Source of the DNA: Lepidostoma basale
Lineage: Eukaryota > Arthropoda > Insecta > Trichoptera > Lepidostomatidae
Direction: 5' to 3'
Length of the DNA stretch: 64,000 nt
Assembly: GCA_022606425.2 (NCBI GenBank)
Contig: JAHDVF020001050.1
Coordinates: 1,142,001-1,206,000 of the forward strand
The notes under the pieces were generated by a model that had not been told where the DNA came from, did not search any database, and saw only the letters and a list, made by a program, of their open reading frames with translations. The translations under genes were made by a program, and so were the position numbers. Below, one piece after another: positions 10,168-20,274 of this stretch (positions are counted from its first letter, which is position 1; the number at the start of each line of letters is the position of its first letter).

Positions 10168-10420
10168 TTATTATTATTATTATTTTGTTGAATCGCTCTT
10201 TACATCATGACATCATGAGCCAAATCATTGTAAAGGGTATTATAGCTACCACAGTGATTCTCGTGACATGTGATAGGTAGCTAATTTATCGCTATTTTAT
10301 TGTCACGTAAATTCTACACCAGACCAAAGACAGTGTGACAATCACACTGCCCTCGCCGATAATCGAACCGGGAACCTTCGGGGTGGCATCAATGCACTTA
10401 CCACATGGCCACGAAGGTCA
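10168..10420 (-). mobile_element. SINE-1, near full length
   Basis: Minus strand: tRNA-like head near 10420-10340 (A box TGGCCATGTGGT, B box region GGTTCGATTAT), the unique body, then GTCATGATGTAAAGAGCGAT and a tail of (AAT)n, seen here as TTA repeats at 10168-10183. About 250 bp. Confidence 0.8.
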
Positions 10421-10434
10421 TCAACGTCTGTAGT

Positions 10435-10935
10435 TCCTCTTACGTCTGTAGGAAACATTGTTGGAAATGTGTTTGGTAGTTGTTTTTCTATTTATCCAAA
10501 ATAATATTTTCGTGAAAAAAAAAAAAAAATCAAAGATCCATTTGAAAAACGAACGTTTTTTATGTTCTCTCGAGAAACTTGTAAATTCGAGGCAGAGAGC
10601 AAACTGCGAAGTTTTCTCTAGTCGAGTCTAGAAAGTAATGATGTAAGTAGGGCCCGCGCGATCGTGCCTTATCTGGGGCCAAACACATCCTTGATCCACT
10701 TCCTTAGCCGAAAGGCAAACAAGGAAAGAATTTGCTGCCATCTACACAAATTTTTACAAAGCTCCAGGGAACGCTAGCGCCAGGGCTGCGATGACTCTAA
10801 TATGAAATACTTTGGTATATATGTTTGTCTTGGCAGAAGAAATAGAATTTTCAGGTAAATTTTGACTCTATTCATCAAAATCAATTGTGTTTAATCTAAT
10901 ATGTTTCTTTTTTTTTTTTAATATAAAAATTATCT
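10435..10935. other. no recognised feature
   Basis: Contains an A run near 10517 and a GC-richer part at 10610-10800 with no repeat relatives here. Could be host sequence. Confidence 0.4.
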
Positions 10936-11365
10936 CATCGAATGGCCATTAAGAGTAAGATGAGAATATATAAAGCATGCGTAAGACCAATTATAACATA
11001 TGGCGTCGAAGCAAGGGCCGACACATAAGGACCAAACATGTTTTGAGGACTTCCGAAATGAAGACACTGGGGACGATAGCAGGCAAGACACTGAGAGATC
11101 GCGTAAGAAACACCAGAATAAGAGAGATATGTGAGGTTGAGGATATTATAAGATGAAGCAGACAGCGAAAAAGGGACTGGTACGGTAATGCTCAAAGAAT
11201 GGACACCACCAGACTCCCCTATATTGCATTGCATAATCTGCCTCATGGGACTTGTCCTCGTGGAAGACCTCCTAAAATATGGAAGGACAGCTGGGGGTCT
11301 ACCTCACAGAAGGAGCAACACTCTGGAGAACAGACCACATAGGTCTACAATGAGGAAGAAGAAGA
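10936..11365 (+). mobile_element. LINE-D C-terminal fragment
   Basis: Reads MAIKSKMRIYKACVRPIITY, GVEARADT, then KMKTLGTIAGKTLRDRVRN, TRIREICEVEDIIR, AQRMDTTRLPYIA and, shifted, GRPPKIWKDSW. It ends in GAAGAAGAAG near 11352. Several stops and frameshifts. Confidence 0.75.
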
Positions 11366-11399
11366 ATAAGATCTCATCGAATAGACCAGTTCTCGTCAA

Positions 11400-11568
11400 A
11401 ATAAAATATTAAATATCGGTCATGTGAGGAGTCTAAGAAATTGACGTGTGTGCATGATACGATGTATGAATGTAGAGGAATCGAGAGTTGCATGTCAAGA
11501 TAAAACAGTGTGGTGGTCCATTCTTTCTGCTTATTCCTTCGGAGAAACCGCGTGATGATTAGTTAGTT
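11400..11568 (+). mobile_element. LINE-A 3' fragment
   Basis: Matches LINE-A from NIGHVRSLRN to the AYSFGETA end, with the CGCGTGATGATTAGTTAG tail. It joins the LINE-D fragment directly. Confidence 0.7.
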
Positions 11569-11571
11569 ATA

Positions 11572-11655
11572 TTTCTTCTTCTTCTTCTTTCGGTGCCGTG
11601 TCAGGTCCCCCCAACGTTGGCGATCACTACAGCAAAGGTATTCGCCATAGTGATT
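11572..11655 (-). mobile_element. LINE-C 3' end
   Basis: GAA-repeat tail (inverted), then the 'ggtgccgtgtcaggtccccc' words found at the end of LINE-C copies at 2330 and 51685. Coding is lost after ~25 codons. Confidence 0.6.
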
Positions 11656-12310
11656 CCCGGGAAAAGGTGACCAGAGTGGTTTCCCGTTGCCTTCTCTAGT
11701 GGATTTTTCTGTTGGGGTTACCTTCCCTTAGCTGGTTGGATCTGGTTTGGAGGCGCCAGAAACTCGCCTTTCATCCCCTCGTTATCTGCTGTGATCACAC
11801 GGTTATGAGTGTGATCCCATTGGCCGGGGTTCGCGATAGGGACGCTAACGAGTTGGACTAGTAAGTAGTGTTGCCGGTGGAATGCAACTGGGCGTTTCGC
11901 AGCATTTTATAGAATCACATCCTCCAGCAAGATGTGACTCGCCGCGACTCTACTGACAATTCAAACCCCAATTATTGAACACCTACTGATTATTTAATAA
12001 CATTAAAATAATACGTTCAAATTTATAATATTGAAAATTTTTCTATTTATTTTAAATAGGCCTTGCCATATCCTAGTAGGCGGCAAAGAGGGGGCCTCCA
12101 CGTATGGTGTTACTATAACTATATCACCCGGCACCACTGGAAAAGACACAAAGTCGGCCAATTTTTTTACCACAATGGCAAGAGAAGAGAAGATATTTTG
12201 TCATTTTTAGGACCTACAAAACTACCATTGACACGAAGAAGAAGAAGAATTTCTTGTTAAGTTTGTCTGTATCCAAGGATCTCAATTAGGAAATATTTTT
12301 CTTTTAACAG
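11656..12310. other. unclassified; GC-rich block then AT-rich DNA
   Basis: 11656-11950 is GC-richer and begins inside the LINE-C tail. It holds GTGATCACA-like and GTGTGATCCCAT words but no frame I recognise. 12063-12260 is open and ends in (GAA)n at 12233-12247, so it may be another LINE end. Confidence 0.35.
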
Positions 12311-12311
12311 C

Positions 12312-12600
12312 ATTTGAATGTATACAAATACTGGATTTTACCCATTGCGGATAATTTTTTTTTTATACGGATTAATTGTATCTCAATAGAGATGAAGATG
12401 TTAATTGTTTTCTAGGAACAGAATATGGTGGTCGAGACCTGTCATTGGTTGGGTTAAGCGATCGCTTTATGTTTAACAACATTCCCCATTCCGACCTTTT
12501 TACGACCACCACGTCTGACAAAATTTTGGAAGATGTATATATGGTAGAATGCTGCACTGCACTTCACTCATCTACACTAGCGCCATCCATTTTCTTTTAA
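12312..12600 (+). repeat. REP-1 copy
   Basis: Starts with 'aaatactggattttacccattgcgg', then TTGTATCTCAATAGAGATG, GAATATGGTGGTCGAG, GACCTGTCATTGGTTGGG and 'ctagcgccat'. There is no inverted right end in this copy. Confidence 0.7.
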
Positions 12601-13007
12601 TTTGGAAAATCATTTATTTTTATATTATATATTAAAATATAAATTTTGCATTCCCTAACATCGCGTGCACGAAATCCTAGCGTTACGCGACTTAAAGCGT
12701 TCTTTTAGAGCAATCCTTGTAATATTATTAACGGACAAAATCGTTTACACACCGGCTGATTGAATTGCTATATTTTTTATTCGATCATTCCAGAATGTTT
12801 CTATGTATGAGCGAAAGACGAAATCTCAACGGACACTTCAAATGTTTAAATCGAAAATTGATTTACTCTGGTAATCCTTAACTGATTGAAAATCGACTTA
12901 CTTTTATATGACAATATACGTTACAATACTTACTTTTGATGGCCATAAAACTCTGGTAAAGGCAAAGCTTCCTTATGATGTTATCCCAATCTGCTTGGTT
13001 CAAAATG
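12601..13007. other. no recognised feature
   Basis: AT-rich stretch; nothing detected on either strand. Confidence 0.45.
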
Positions 13008-13135
13008 GTTTACATATACCTTATTCAGGATTCCTTCTTCACTCATTCTTTCCATGTGTCCAAATCATCTTAACGACCTTCATTTTCTTGTTAATAACAC
13101 TTTCATTTGCACCGCATTCACTTCTTATATGAGGG
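13008..13135 (-). mobile_element. LINE-A internal fragment
   Basis: Minus-strand match to LINE-A around R.WFGHMERM.EE, truncated on both sides. It lies beside the small inverted-repeat element at 13141. Confidence 0.65.
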
Positions 13136-13140
13136 TATTA

Positions 13141-13348
13141 TTTGCAAACCTGGCAAACTCCATCATTAGATGTTTTGAGTAAATCGCAAAAAACTGATAC
13201 GCTAATAAAATGCGCTTTTTTACGATATTTATTTTTTTCATCTCAACCAGTTAGTATTTTAAAAGTAATCAGTCATGAAATAATCATCATTATGTTGATA
13301 ATTAAAATAAAATAATGAATTTCATTTTGGAGTTTGCCAGCTTTGCAA
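13141..13348. mobile_element. small MITE-like element
   Basis: About 205 bp bounded by TTGCAAACCTGGCAAACTCC and its inverted near-copy at 13328-13348 (one mismatch in about 21). No coding. A related end (TGGAGTTTGCCAGGTTTG) occurs at 15226. I cannot see a clear target duplication. Confidence 0.5.
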
Positions 13349-13394
13349 CACTCAAGTGGAGTAATTGCGTAGATTTTCACGGTTGGCAGCAATA

Positions 13395-13483
13395 TGTTTG
13401 ATGTGTTTTTGGGTAACATCGTGTGATAACTCCTTCTCGACCGACGTTTCGGAGATCCTTACAGTCTCCATCTTCAGGGTAAT
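13395..13483 (-). ncRNA. PLE-7 hammerhead-like arm (inverted copy)
   Basis: About 86 bases, near-perfect reverse complement of 14108-14197. On the minus strand: ACC, CUGAAGA, U, GGAGA...UCUCC, GAAAC, GUC, GGU. It lies immediately upstream of LINE-F, so LINE-F is bracketed by two head-to-head ribozyme-like arms. Confidence 0.65.
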
Positions 13484-14102
13484 GACCAGGCATTCATTTA
13501 CATACTTAGGCTCAACAGTTACCAGTGATAATAACACCCGAGAAGAAATTGACAGAAGGATAATGGCAGCAAACCGATGTTACTACGCTCTCCAAAAACA
13601 GTTAAGATCCAAATTACTGCGAAGAACCACAAAAACACTATTGTACAAGACCCTGATCAAACCAGTCCTCACATATGCCTCTGAAACCTGGGTGATGACA
13701 AAACACACTGAAAGGTCCATCGCAGCATTTGAAAGAAGGGTTCTTAGGACAATATATGGCCCAGTGAGAGACCACAATGGTTGGCGTCGTCGATATAACC
13801 GAGAGCTATATGATATCTATAAAGAGCCCGATGTGATCAGATCCATCAAAGTAGGGCGCTTGAGATGGGCTGGTCACATAATCAGAATGGACGACGACAA
13901 CCCTACAAAACGCCTCACGCTCTCAGTACCACAGGGACGTAGAAGACCAGGAAGGCCCAAAATGCGATGGATGGACAGTGTCAACACGGATGCATCGGTG
14001 TTGCAAGTGAGAAATTGGAGAACAAGGGCATCAAACAGACAAGAATGGAGGAAGCTCCTGGATTCAGCCAAGGCCCACCCAGGGCTGTCGAGCTTAGGAT
14101 GA
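13484..14102 (+). mobile_element. LINE-F post-RT fragment
   Basis: An open frame of about 205 codons: FTYLGSTVTSDNNTREEIDR, LLRRTTKTLLYKTLIKPVL, TYASETWVMTKHTERSIAAF, ERRVLRTIYGPVRDHNGWR, GRLRWAGHIIRMDDDNP and GRRRPGRPKMRWMDSV. It ends with DRQEWRKLLDSAKAHPGL and a (GAT)n tail at 14100-14108. This is the segment downstream of the YADD box in RTE/Jockey-type LINEs. The frame runs uninterrupted from the ribozyme arm at its 5' side, so the apparent start is not a real one. Intact frame but no RT core; a single copy here. Confidence 0.85.
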
Positions 14103-14107
14103 TGATG

Positions 14108-14197
14108 ATTACCCTGAAGATGGAGACTGCAACGATCTCCGAAACGTCGGTCGAGAAGGAGTTATCACACGGTGTTACCCAAAAACACATCAAACAC
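14108..14197 (+). ncRNA. PLE-7 hammerhead-like motif
   Basis: Helix I ACC/GGU (3 bp), CUGAAGA at 14114-14120, extra U, helix II GGAGA/UCUCC (14122-14126 with 14136-14140), GAAA at 14141, palindrome ACGU, C. All invariant hammerhead positions I can check are kept. A Penelope-like origin is inferred from similarity to PLE-1. Confidence 0.65.
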
Positions 14198-14210
14198 ACT
14201 CAAGTCAAAT

Positions 14211-15050
14211 CTTAAAAATTGACGAACTAAACATATATATCACAAATCTAGAGTACCAACCACATGTAGTCGTCTTGACTGAAACCTGGCTCAGTGATAG
14301 TGAAAGTAAACTGTATAATCTAAACAACTACACAGGAGTGCACTCCTGTAGGAATGGTAGAGCTGGAGGGGTGGCTATTTACATCAGAACACAGACAGAC
14401 TTTAAAACTATAAAAGAAGAAACATACCTAAGCAACAACAACCTCCTGAAAGTACATATTAATGAAATAGATCTTACAATAAATGCAATATACAGACAAC
14501 CAGGAACCAGCAACAAAAAGGAATACTTAGAATATTTAGACAGAATGTTAACGGGAGAACACAGGAGTGCAAAATGTGAGATCATAATAGGGGACCTTAA
14601 ATTCAACCTGCTTTCCAGTGATAAACTCACAAAGGACTATATTAATACAATTAAAGGAAGTAATCTTGGATTTATCAACTCAATAAAAGAAATTGATTAT
14701 ACACGGAAAAATGACAAAGGAAAAAATACTATAATTGACCATGTAATGACAAACCAGGAATTAGCTGATTCAACGACACTTGAACTATTCGACACACCAC
14801 TGAGCGATCACAGAGGAATGAATGAATGAATTGAACTAAAAATCATACCCAGACAGAGAATAAAACATCAACAATATACCACAAAGAAAATTAACTACAA
14901 CAAACTAAAAGAAAGCCTAGGAGAAACAATACAGAAAGAAGAACCAGGAACCTTCAAAGCGCTTCAAGACAAAATATCTGAAACAATACATAATTAATAG
15001 TAAGATCTAAAAATGTAACCATATAACCCAATCGGGTTTTTAAAAAAATA
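14211..15050 (+). mobile_element. LINE-N endonuclease domain plus 3' end, internally deleted
   Basis: The frame through 14829 encodes an APE-type endonuclease: VVVLTETWLSDSES, AGGVAIYIRTQTD, IYRQPGTSN, IIGDLKFNLL, IIDHVMTN and LSDHRG. These are the N-terminal nuclease motifs of CR1/Jockey-type LINEs (GDLK.N replaces the usual GD.N). A stop follows at 14828; coding resumes as KIIPRQRIKHQQY and then jumps to the extreme C-terminus (SETIHN) at about 14980 with the LINE-N 3'UTR. The whole RT is deleted. Its C-terminus is 3690-4005 and 18305-18830. Confidence 0.85.
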
Positions 15051-15254
15051 AATCAAATAAAAAAAAAAAAAAAAAAGTAGAGGTTGCCATGTTTGCAACA
15101 AATCGTATATTTTAAAAGCAAAATTCTTCAGAATGAAGCCGAATTTGAAACTGAAAATCAATAAAAATTGTGTGCAAATGTATTATGAATAAGACCCAAT
15201 TCATATCTCACTTTTGATTGTTGGTGGAGTTTGCCAGGTTTGTAAATAATACCC

Positions 15255-15530
15255 TCATATTTGCACCATCATATACAGATTTAGCGCACATTCGTCTTAG
15301 ACATCTCATTTCTACTGCATTTATTCCATTTTCATCCTTCTTTTGGTTTGGAGATATGGAAAGAATGAATGAAGAAAGAGATTATTCTACTTTCATCCTT
15401 CTTTTCCCAGTTACATGCTTCACTTCCATATATAAGGGTCGGCACAAGAACACTATTGTGCACTGCCATCTTAGCTGTTTGGATAAACTTTTGTTTGCGA
15501 TGACGACTTTAAGTGCACCTTAGTACCATA
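15255..15530 (-). mobile_element. LINE-A fragment with an inverted internal segment
   Basis: Minus-strand LINE-A (MYGSEA..., ...RSLRRMC region) is interrupted at about 15342-15382 by a short plus-strand LINE-A piece (GDMERMNEER). The outer minus-strand sequence repeats ('actttcatccttctttt' on both sides). Two template switches or later rearrangement would explain it. Confidence 0.65.
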
Positions 15531-15712
15531 CGATTAAGCCAGTAGATTATTTGCTGTTCTGTAAGATTCGTTTTTCACGACTCATGCAACTATTGGTTTG
15601 ATGGTGGTGTTTTATAAATACTTTTACCTAATTCACATATAGGAGTTCGACATGGAGAAGTTTACCTAATTCCCCTTCCTTTTCCTGTACATAAAAGTAA
15701 TGATCTTGTAAA

Positions 15713-15895
15713 AATCGTTTGCGGTAGCTGGTCCATCAGCTTGGAACAATCTTCCTTCACACCTCAGATGCATACATGATCCGCGGATTTCAGATATAAG
15801 CTGAAAACCGGACTATTTTTCATATTTCATACCCAATTTAAAACTTGCATATTTGTACTTTCTAATCGATCGCGAATACCATTCAGATGCAGCGT
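15713..15895 (+). mobile_element. LINE C-terminal remnant (AGPSAWNNLP type)
   Basis: Reads FAVAGPSAWNNLPSHLRC and, after a frameshift, FRYKLKTGLF. This is the widespread 'A.P..WN.LP...R....F...LKT.LF' end of CR1/RTE-type polyproteins. Otherwise decayed. Confidence 0.65.
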
Positions 15896-15994
15896 TCACA
15901 TTTAGATTTAAAACACGTCTTAATGCGCCCTTGAGGTGATTACATCACAAAAACGGCGCTTTAAAAGTATGAATATTATTATTAAAGGAGAACG

Positions 15995-16045
15995 GACTTC
16001 TACCCTCACTGAGGAAGGGCGTCTGCGACCCGAAACAAGTTTATG
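15995..16045 (+). ncRNA. hammerhead-like motif, PLE-6 type
   Basis: CUGAGGA at 16009-16015, extra A, imperfect helix II (GGGCGUC/GACCC), GAAAC at 16032-16036, then AAGUUU. Helix III would be AC/GU with an AA loop and a GUU site. A second member is at 28125. Confidence 0.5.
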
Positions 16046-16199
16046 AAAAGTGCAAACAATTGCAGTGAAAATACAATGATTACATAAATTATTTAAACAT
16101 ATGTATATTTTTGAGCTACTTATCAAATATTCATGAACTATTAATTGGGATCTGCCGTATTGTCTTTTAAAGATTTTGTGTTTAAGAGTGATTTAGAAA

Positions 16200-16622
16200 T
16201 AATAAAAATAAAATTCTAAATTTTCTTCTATGTTCGCCATACTTTGTGTTGTAGATATTTCGTTTGTCATTTTCTTTTTAATATATTTTGTATATACAAT
16301 ACTTGCTTTAAAAAAAATTACATATCAGACATGTTTCGGACAACCGGTCCTTCTTCCGTGATACATATTATAAAAAAACATTTCTAAAATATTATAAAAT
16401 TGTTTACAAATATGATCGTTTTGACAGAGATGTTATAAATATTTATTTTGGAACGTTTATGCTTTTGTTATAAAAAATATTATGAATCAATTTAAAATTA
16501 AAAATGATAATTAAAAGTTCTTATTGGGGTCCAGGTAATTACTTAAAACAAAGGAAATAAATCAAAGATTGAACTTGACGTAAAATTTATTTATATTTTT
16601 GTGAATGTATACTTATACTTGT
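16200..16622 (-). mobile_element. PLE-3 3' untranslated region with hammerhead motif
   Basis: Minus-strand continuation of 17197-17345, collinear with 40950-41990 apart from insertions. The motif at 16325-16365 reads UAUCA, CGGAAGA, A, GGAC...GUCC, GAAAC, AUGUC, UGAUAUG; helix I (AUCA/UGAU and beyond) and helix II pair well. The CUGAAGA box has one change (CGGAAGA). Confidence 0.65.
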
Positions 16623-16644
16623 ATACGAAATCCTGGATTTTCAC

Positions 16645-16757
16645 CAAAGGGTGGTTAATTCAAAATTAATTGTATCTCAATAGAGACTCAGTGTCTCAAT
16701 GAGATACAATTAAATTTGAATTATCCACCCTTTGGTGAAAATCCAGGATTACATATA
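16645..16757. repeat. hairpin of two REP-1 ends
   Basis: Two copies of the REP-1 terminal segment face each other around a TCAGTG centre. Each arm is about 52 bases: CCTGGATTTTCACC, then TTGTATCTCAATAGAGAC and the reverse complement. It could extrude as a cruciform and is inserted within the PLE-3 3' region. Confidence 0.7.
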
Positions 16758-16859
16758 CAAGTAATTATTCTGGTCAATTCTTTGGCATATAGAAAGGAAT
16801 AATACTCCTGGCGGCTTCTAACAATACGTTAATAGGCGACAGCCTTCGCATTGTGTTAA

Positions 16860-17195
16860 TAAGGTAGTTTGCTAAATGCTGAAAATCATTATCCATAGAT
16901 GGCGTTAGTGGGTGGATTATATAGGTTAATCTTAAAAGATTCACAAGTGTAATCAAATCTACATAGATGGCCAATTAAAACTGACACGTGAAGATAGATA
17001 TGGATGTGAATTATATATACAGCTTCCAAAATTTGTCATGCATGATCATAATAACAAAGGTGGAATGGGGAATGTTGTAATTACATAAAGCGTGCGCTTA
17101 ACCCAACCAATGACAGGTCATAAGTCCTGTAAACACCTTGATCATCCATATTCAGTTTCCAGTTTGCGTCTTCGTCTCTATTGAGATACAATTAA
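16860..17195 (-). repeat. REP-1 copy
   Basis: The minus strand shows the usual order from 17195 leftward: TTGTATCTCAATAGAGACG, GAATATGGATGATCAAGG, GACCTGTCATTGGTTGGG and the AACGCCATCTATG end. It separates the PLE-3 coding end from its 3'UTR. Confidence 0.7.
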
Positions 17196-17196
17196 A

Positions 17197-17345
17197 TTTA
17201 AAATTTATTTGATTATTTATAATATTTTCTTTATTTTTAATTTCTAAGATGTCGAGATTGCTCAAAGTTATATTTCTATTATAAACATGCTAAATTTCAA
17301 CGCCATTATCTTTATTAAATTAATGATCTTAAATTTTAAAGACAC
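17197..17345 (-). mobile_element. PLE-3 Penelope-like C-terminal coding remnant
   Basis: Minus-strand translation: HLINKDNGVEI-like start, then NRNITLSNLDILEIKN-KENIINNQI in decayed frames. It is collinear with the GIY-YIG-linked C-terminus at 27450-27620 and with 41800-41990 and 45130-45290. The N-terminal parts are absent. Confidence 0.65.
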
Positions 17346-17634
17346 TTTTATAATATTTGAATTCGTTTCCACGTTCCAAATTCAAATTGGAGGGCATTTT
17401 GTGATTATGTGACGTCACGTCTACATAATTCCAAACCTCTTAATAATTATTCTGGTTTTTAAAGAGTCAAAGGAGAAATACTTTCCTGCTTAACAAGCCT
17501 TGAAGAGCCGAAAATGTTAACATTTGCCGTTTTTTAACCAAATATTTTTTTTCATCTCGAGTGACCCGGAAGATTTCGAGTTTCTGGTGGGAGTGTTATT
17601 GCAAAATTTTGAGATCACATCGCACTGTGAAATA

Positions 17635-17770
17635 TTTTTACAGTAATTGTAGTTCTGGTCCCAACCCTCAAGTATGGAAGCGAAGCATAGAACTGTCAGA
17701 AGAGGGATGAGAGCAGAATATACGTGGTAGATATGAGACCTCTTTGACATATCTGTGTTAAACGATCCCC
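17635..17770 (+). mobile_element. LINE-A internal fragment
   Basis: Matches the YGSEA.NWQKRDESRI and EMRSL stretch with small deletions. Truncated on both sides. Confidence 0.65.
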
Positions 17771-17874
17771 TTCGGTCATTTATTTTATTTTATTTATTTT
17801 ATTTAATCCGCAATAGTAAGTCATATTTTTCATACAACTTAACCCTGAAGAATCTGAAATATTGCAGCTTATCT

Positions 17875-18293
17875 ACACTTTACACAAAAGTCCGGATCGT
17901 CCATGTCAACATATGCAACATCGGAAAAACATTATGTGTTATTACTTTATGTGCTAAATTTAAAAAACGGTGGATTCGTGGAACATAAATTAAATAGACA
18001 AATGTGCACCATCTAAAAATAACATTTTGTATTAAATTATTTTTAATTTGTTATTTTATTTTATATCATTGTATTTTATATTATTTGTTTTAGATTTATT
18101 TTGTGGATGTTGGAAGATCGAAGTGTGCGCGGGAGATGCCTATTGGTGGCGATGAGGTTCGCAACCCATCACACCGCGTCTCCCGCGGGGCGAAAAGAGA
18201 AGGATGGAGTGCCGCATCGGTTAAAGTGTGACAGTCCATTCTTTCTGCCTACCCTTTCGGGGAGACGGCGTGATGGTTAGTTAGTTAGTTAGT
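17875..18293 (+). mobile_element. NLA element
   Basis: A longer NLA form. The 5' part has CGGTGGATTCGTGGAACA and GTGCACCATCTAAAAA words, followed by the GC-rich core (GTGCGCGGGAGATGCC, CGCGTCTCCCGCGGGGCG), the LINE-A-like end CTACCCTTTCGGGGAGACGG and the (TTAG)n tail at 18277-18292. Confidence 0.75.
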
Positions 18294-18304
18294 TATTTAA
18301 TTTA

Positions 18305-18830
18305 TTTAAAAAAAAAAAACATTGGGTTATATGGTTACATTTTTAGATCTTACTATTAATTATGTATTGTTTCAGATATTTTTTATATTGAGTTGTACTG
18401 AGATTCCTTGTGTCTTTTGGTAGTTCATTGTAAAGTTTCAGTCCATTGTTCAATATCCTTGATTGTCCTGTCTTAGTTCGTGCAATCGGTAAGAGATATC
18501 TGTCACAATTCCTGGTCCAGTGTCTGTGTACTTTTGAATTTTTAGTTAATTTGTAGCTGCTGTCTGTTGTGTTTTCCATGGTCACTCTGTGTACAATTTT
18601 TAAGGTCTCATATTTGGTCACATCTGATATGTCCATTTGTTTTGTTTGTCTGAAAACTTGTATGGTTGGGGTAAGGTAGTCAATGTTATATGCTAATTTT
18701 ATTATTTTGTTTTGTTGTCTTTGGAGTCTGGAGATGTCCTTTTGGTTTCCTGTCCCCCAGAAGGGAATCATAAATGTCAGTCGGCTTTTTACATACGCTT
18801 CGTACATCATATTTTTTTCCCTTCTTGGTA
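18305..18830 (-). mobile_element. LINE-N C-terminal fragment, open frame
   Basis: A 155-residue open frame (18343-18810): YEAYVKSRLTFMIPFWGTG, LQRQQNKIIKLAYNIDY, HRHWTRNCDRYLLPIARTK, LKLYNELPKDTRN and YLKQYIINSKI at the end. This is the complete post-RT domain of the CR1/Jockey-like LINE-N. The 3'UTR (AACCCAATG..) and an A-rich tail lie at 18305-18342. No RT upstream, so it is 5'-truncated, but it is the least decayed LINE-N end here. Confidence 0.82.
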
Positions 18831-19029
18831 TGTACTCGTAATTCTGTATTTTTTATCGGCTTCGTTAGGCTGAGAATCTGTTGTTTCAGGTATTTTGACT
18901 GTCCGTACAATGTATTTCACCATTGCAATATGCTGGTGTACCAGCTGCTGTAGCAGTCTGAGTCCACTGCCTCCACTCGTGTGGTCTCGTGTTTTATGAC
19001 TTTGCCCTGCATGGCTTGTTAATCCCACA

Positions 19030-19104
19030 AACCTAAGACTTTTGAACCTAAGACGTATGAACCTAAGACGTATGAACCTAAGACGTATGAACCTATGACG
19101 TATT
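19030..19104. repeat. 15-bp tandem repeat, 5 units
   Basis: Unit AACCTAAGACGTATG. Five units; the first and last carry changes and the middle three are identical. It lies directly upstream of the rearranged LINE-A at 19105. Confidence 0.9.
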
Positions 19105-19845
19105 CTTCTTCTTCGCCACCTTTTCCTCCTCCTACTTCTAGCTGCGTTTACAGCGTTTACATATACCTTCTTTACCATTCTGTCTTCACTCATTTTTTCC
19201 ATGTGTCCAAACCATCTTTATGACCCTTTCATTATTTTATTCATAACACTTTCATTCGCACCACCTTCACTTCTTATACTTGCATTTGTCACTCTACAGA
19301 TGCCAGATGTCACAGATGCCACACATTCGTCTTAGAGTCTTAGAGATCTCATTTCTACTGCATTTATTCTACTTTCATCCTTCTTTTGCCAGTTCCATGC
19401 TTCACTTCCATACATCATCGCAAACAAAAGCCTATCCAAAAAGCCAATTCATAACACTTTCATTCGCACCACATTCACTTCTTATACTTGCATTTGACAC
19501 TCTTTCATATACAGATTTGCTCACTTTCGTCTTAGAGATCTCATTTCTACTGCATTTATTTTACGTTCATCCTTTTTTGCCAGTTCTATGCTTCACTTCC
19601 ATACATAAGGGTCGGCACAAGAACACTATTATGCACTGCCATCTTGGCTTTTTTGGATAGGCTTTTGTTAGCGATGACAACTTTAAGTGCACCATTTACT
19701 CTGTTGCCTGCCCCAACCCTTCTTTCAATCCCTCACCCTCCCATCCTTTGTAAACATACTTCCTAAATAAACAAATTCATCCACTTGTTCCAGATTTTCA
19801 CCGTTAATTATGCATATTCGATTAAAACTGTTTCTCCGTCAACAT
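19105..19845 (-). mobile_element. LINE-A fragments with internal duplication
   Basis: Minus-strand LINE-A in which the same coding part (around SECGANESVMNK and RSLRRMC) occurs twice, at about 19240-19400 and 19440-19560. It continues to 19845 with the upstream part (YPRCPYVWKRSIELAKK-like, decayed). No (TTAG)n tail. Confidence 0.7.
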
Positions 19846-20272
19846 CCTAGCTCCCATAGTGCTGATTTAAATTTTACTTATTAAAAAGTGAGTAGGTACC
19901 TCGGGGGTGGAAATGTCCCCCTAAGCACTCTCATTTGAGTTAAAGAGGTTTATTTCACACTCAGGCAAGCGCTACAATATCTCAGAATGGGACAGGCGAG
20001 TGCACAGCTTTCATCGTCGTCTGAAGACGATAGCCCCCTTTGTTACGTAATATTATATACAATTTGCGTATCGGTTAAGGCAGGAGAATGCTATAGTACT
20101 TACAGTACACAACAGATTTTTATTTAAACAATTCATACGAACACACTAATGAAATCTATGTTCTCTCGAGGTTTATTATACAATATTTTATGGGCTTGAT
20201 ATATTTGATACATGTAATTTGCATTCATAATGCAATGTATCGAATTTGCAACAACAACAATAAGCATACGGT
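19846..20272. other. no recognised feature
   Basis: Unassigned sequence with a CGTCGTCTGAAGACGA palindrome at about 20014. No coding or repeat found. Confidence 0.4.
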
Positions 20273-20274
20273 GG

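Noticed and set aside
13365..13483. N-terminal extension of the LINE-F frame as a real protein start
   Set aside because: These codons are the inverted PLE-7 arm, not coding sequence; the frame is open by chance.
19030..19104. CRISPR-like array
   Set aside because: The 15-bp units are directly adjacent with no spacers; a simple tandem repeat in a eukaryotic context.
20005..20030. CUGAAGA word as a hammerhead core
   Set aside because: It belongs to a short CGTCGTCTGAAGACGA palindrome with no helix II or GAAA downstream.
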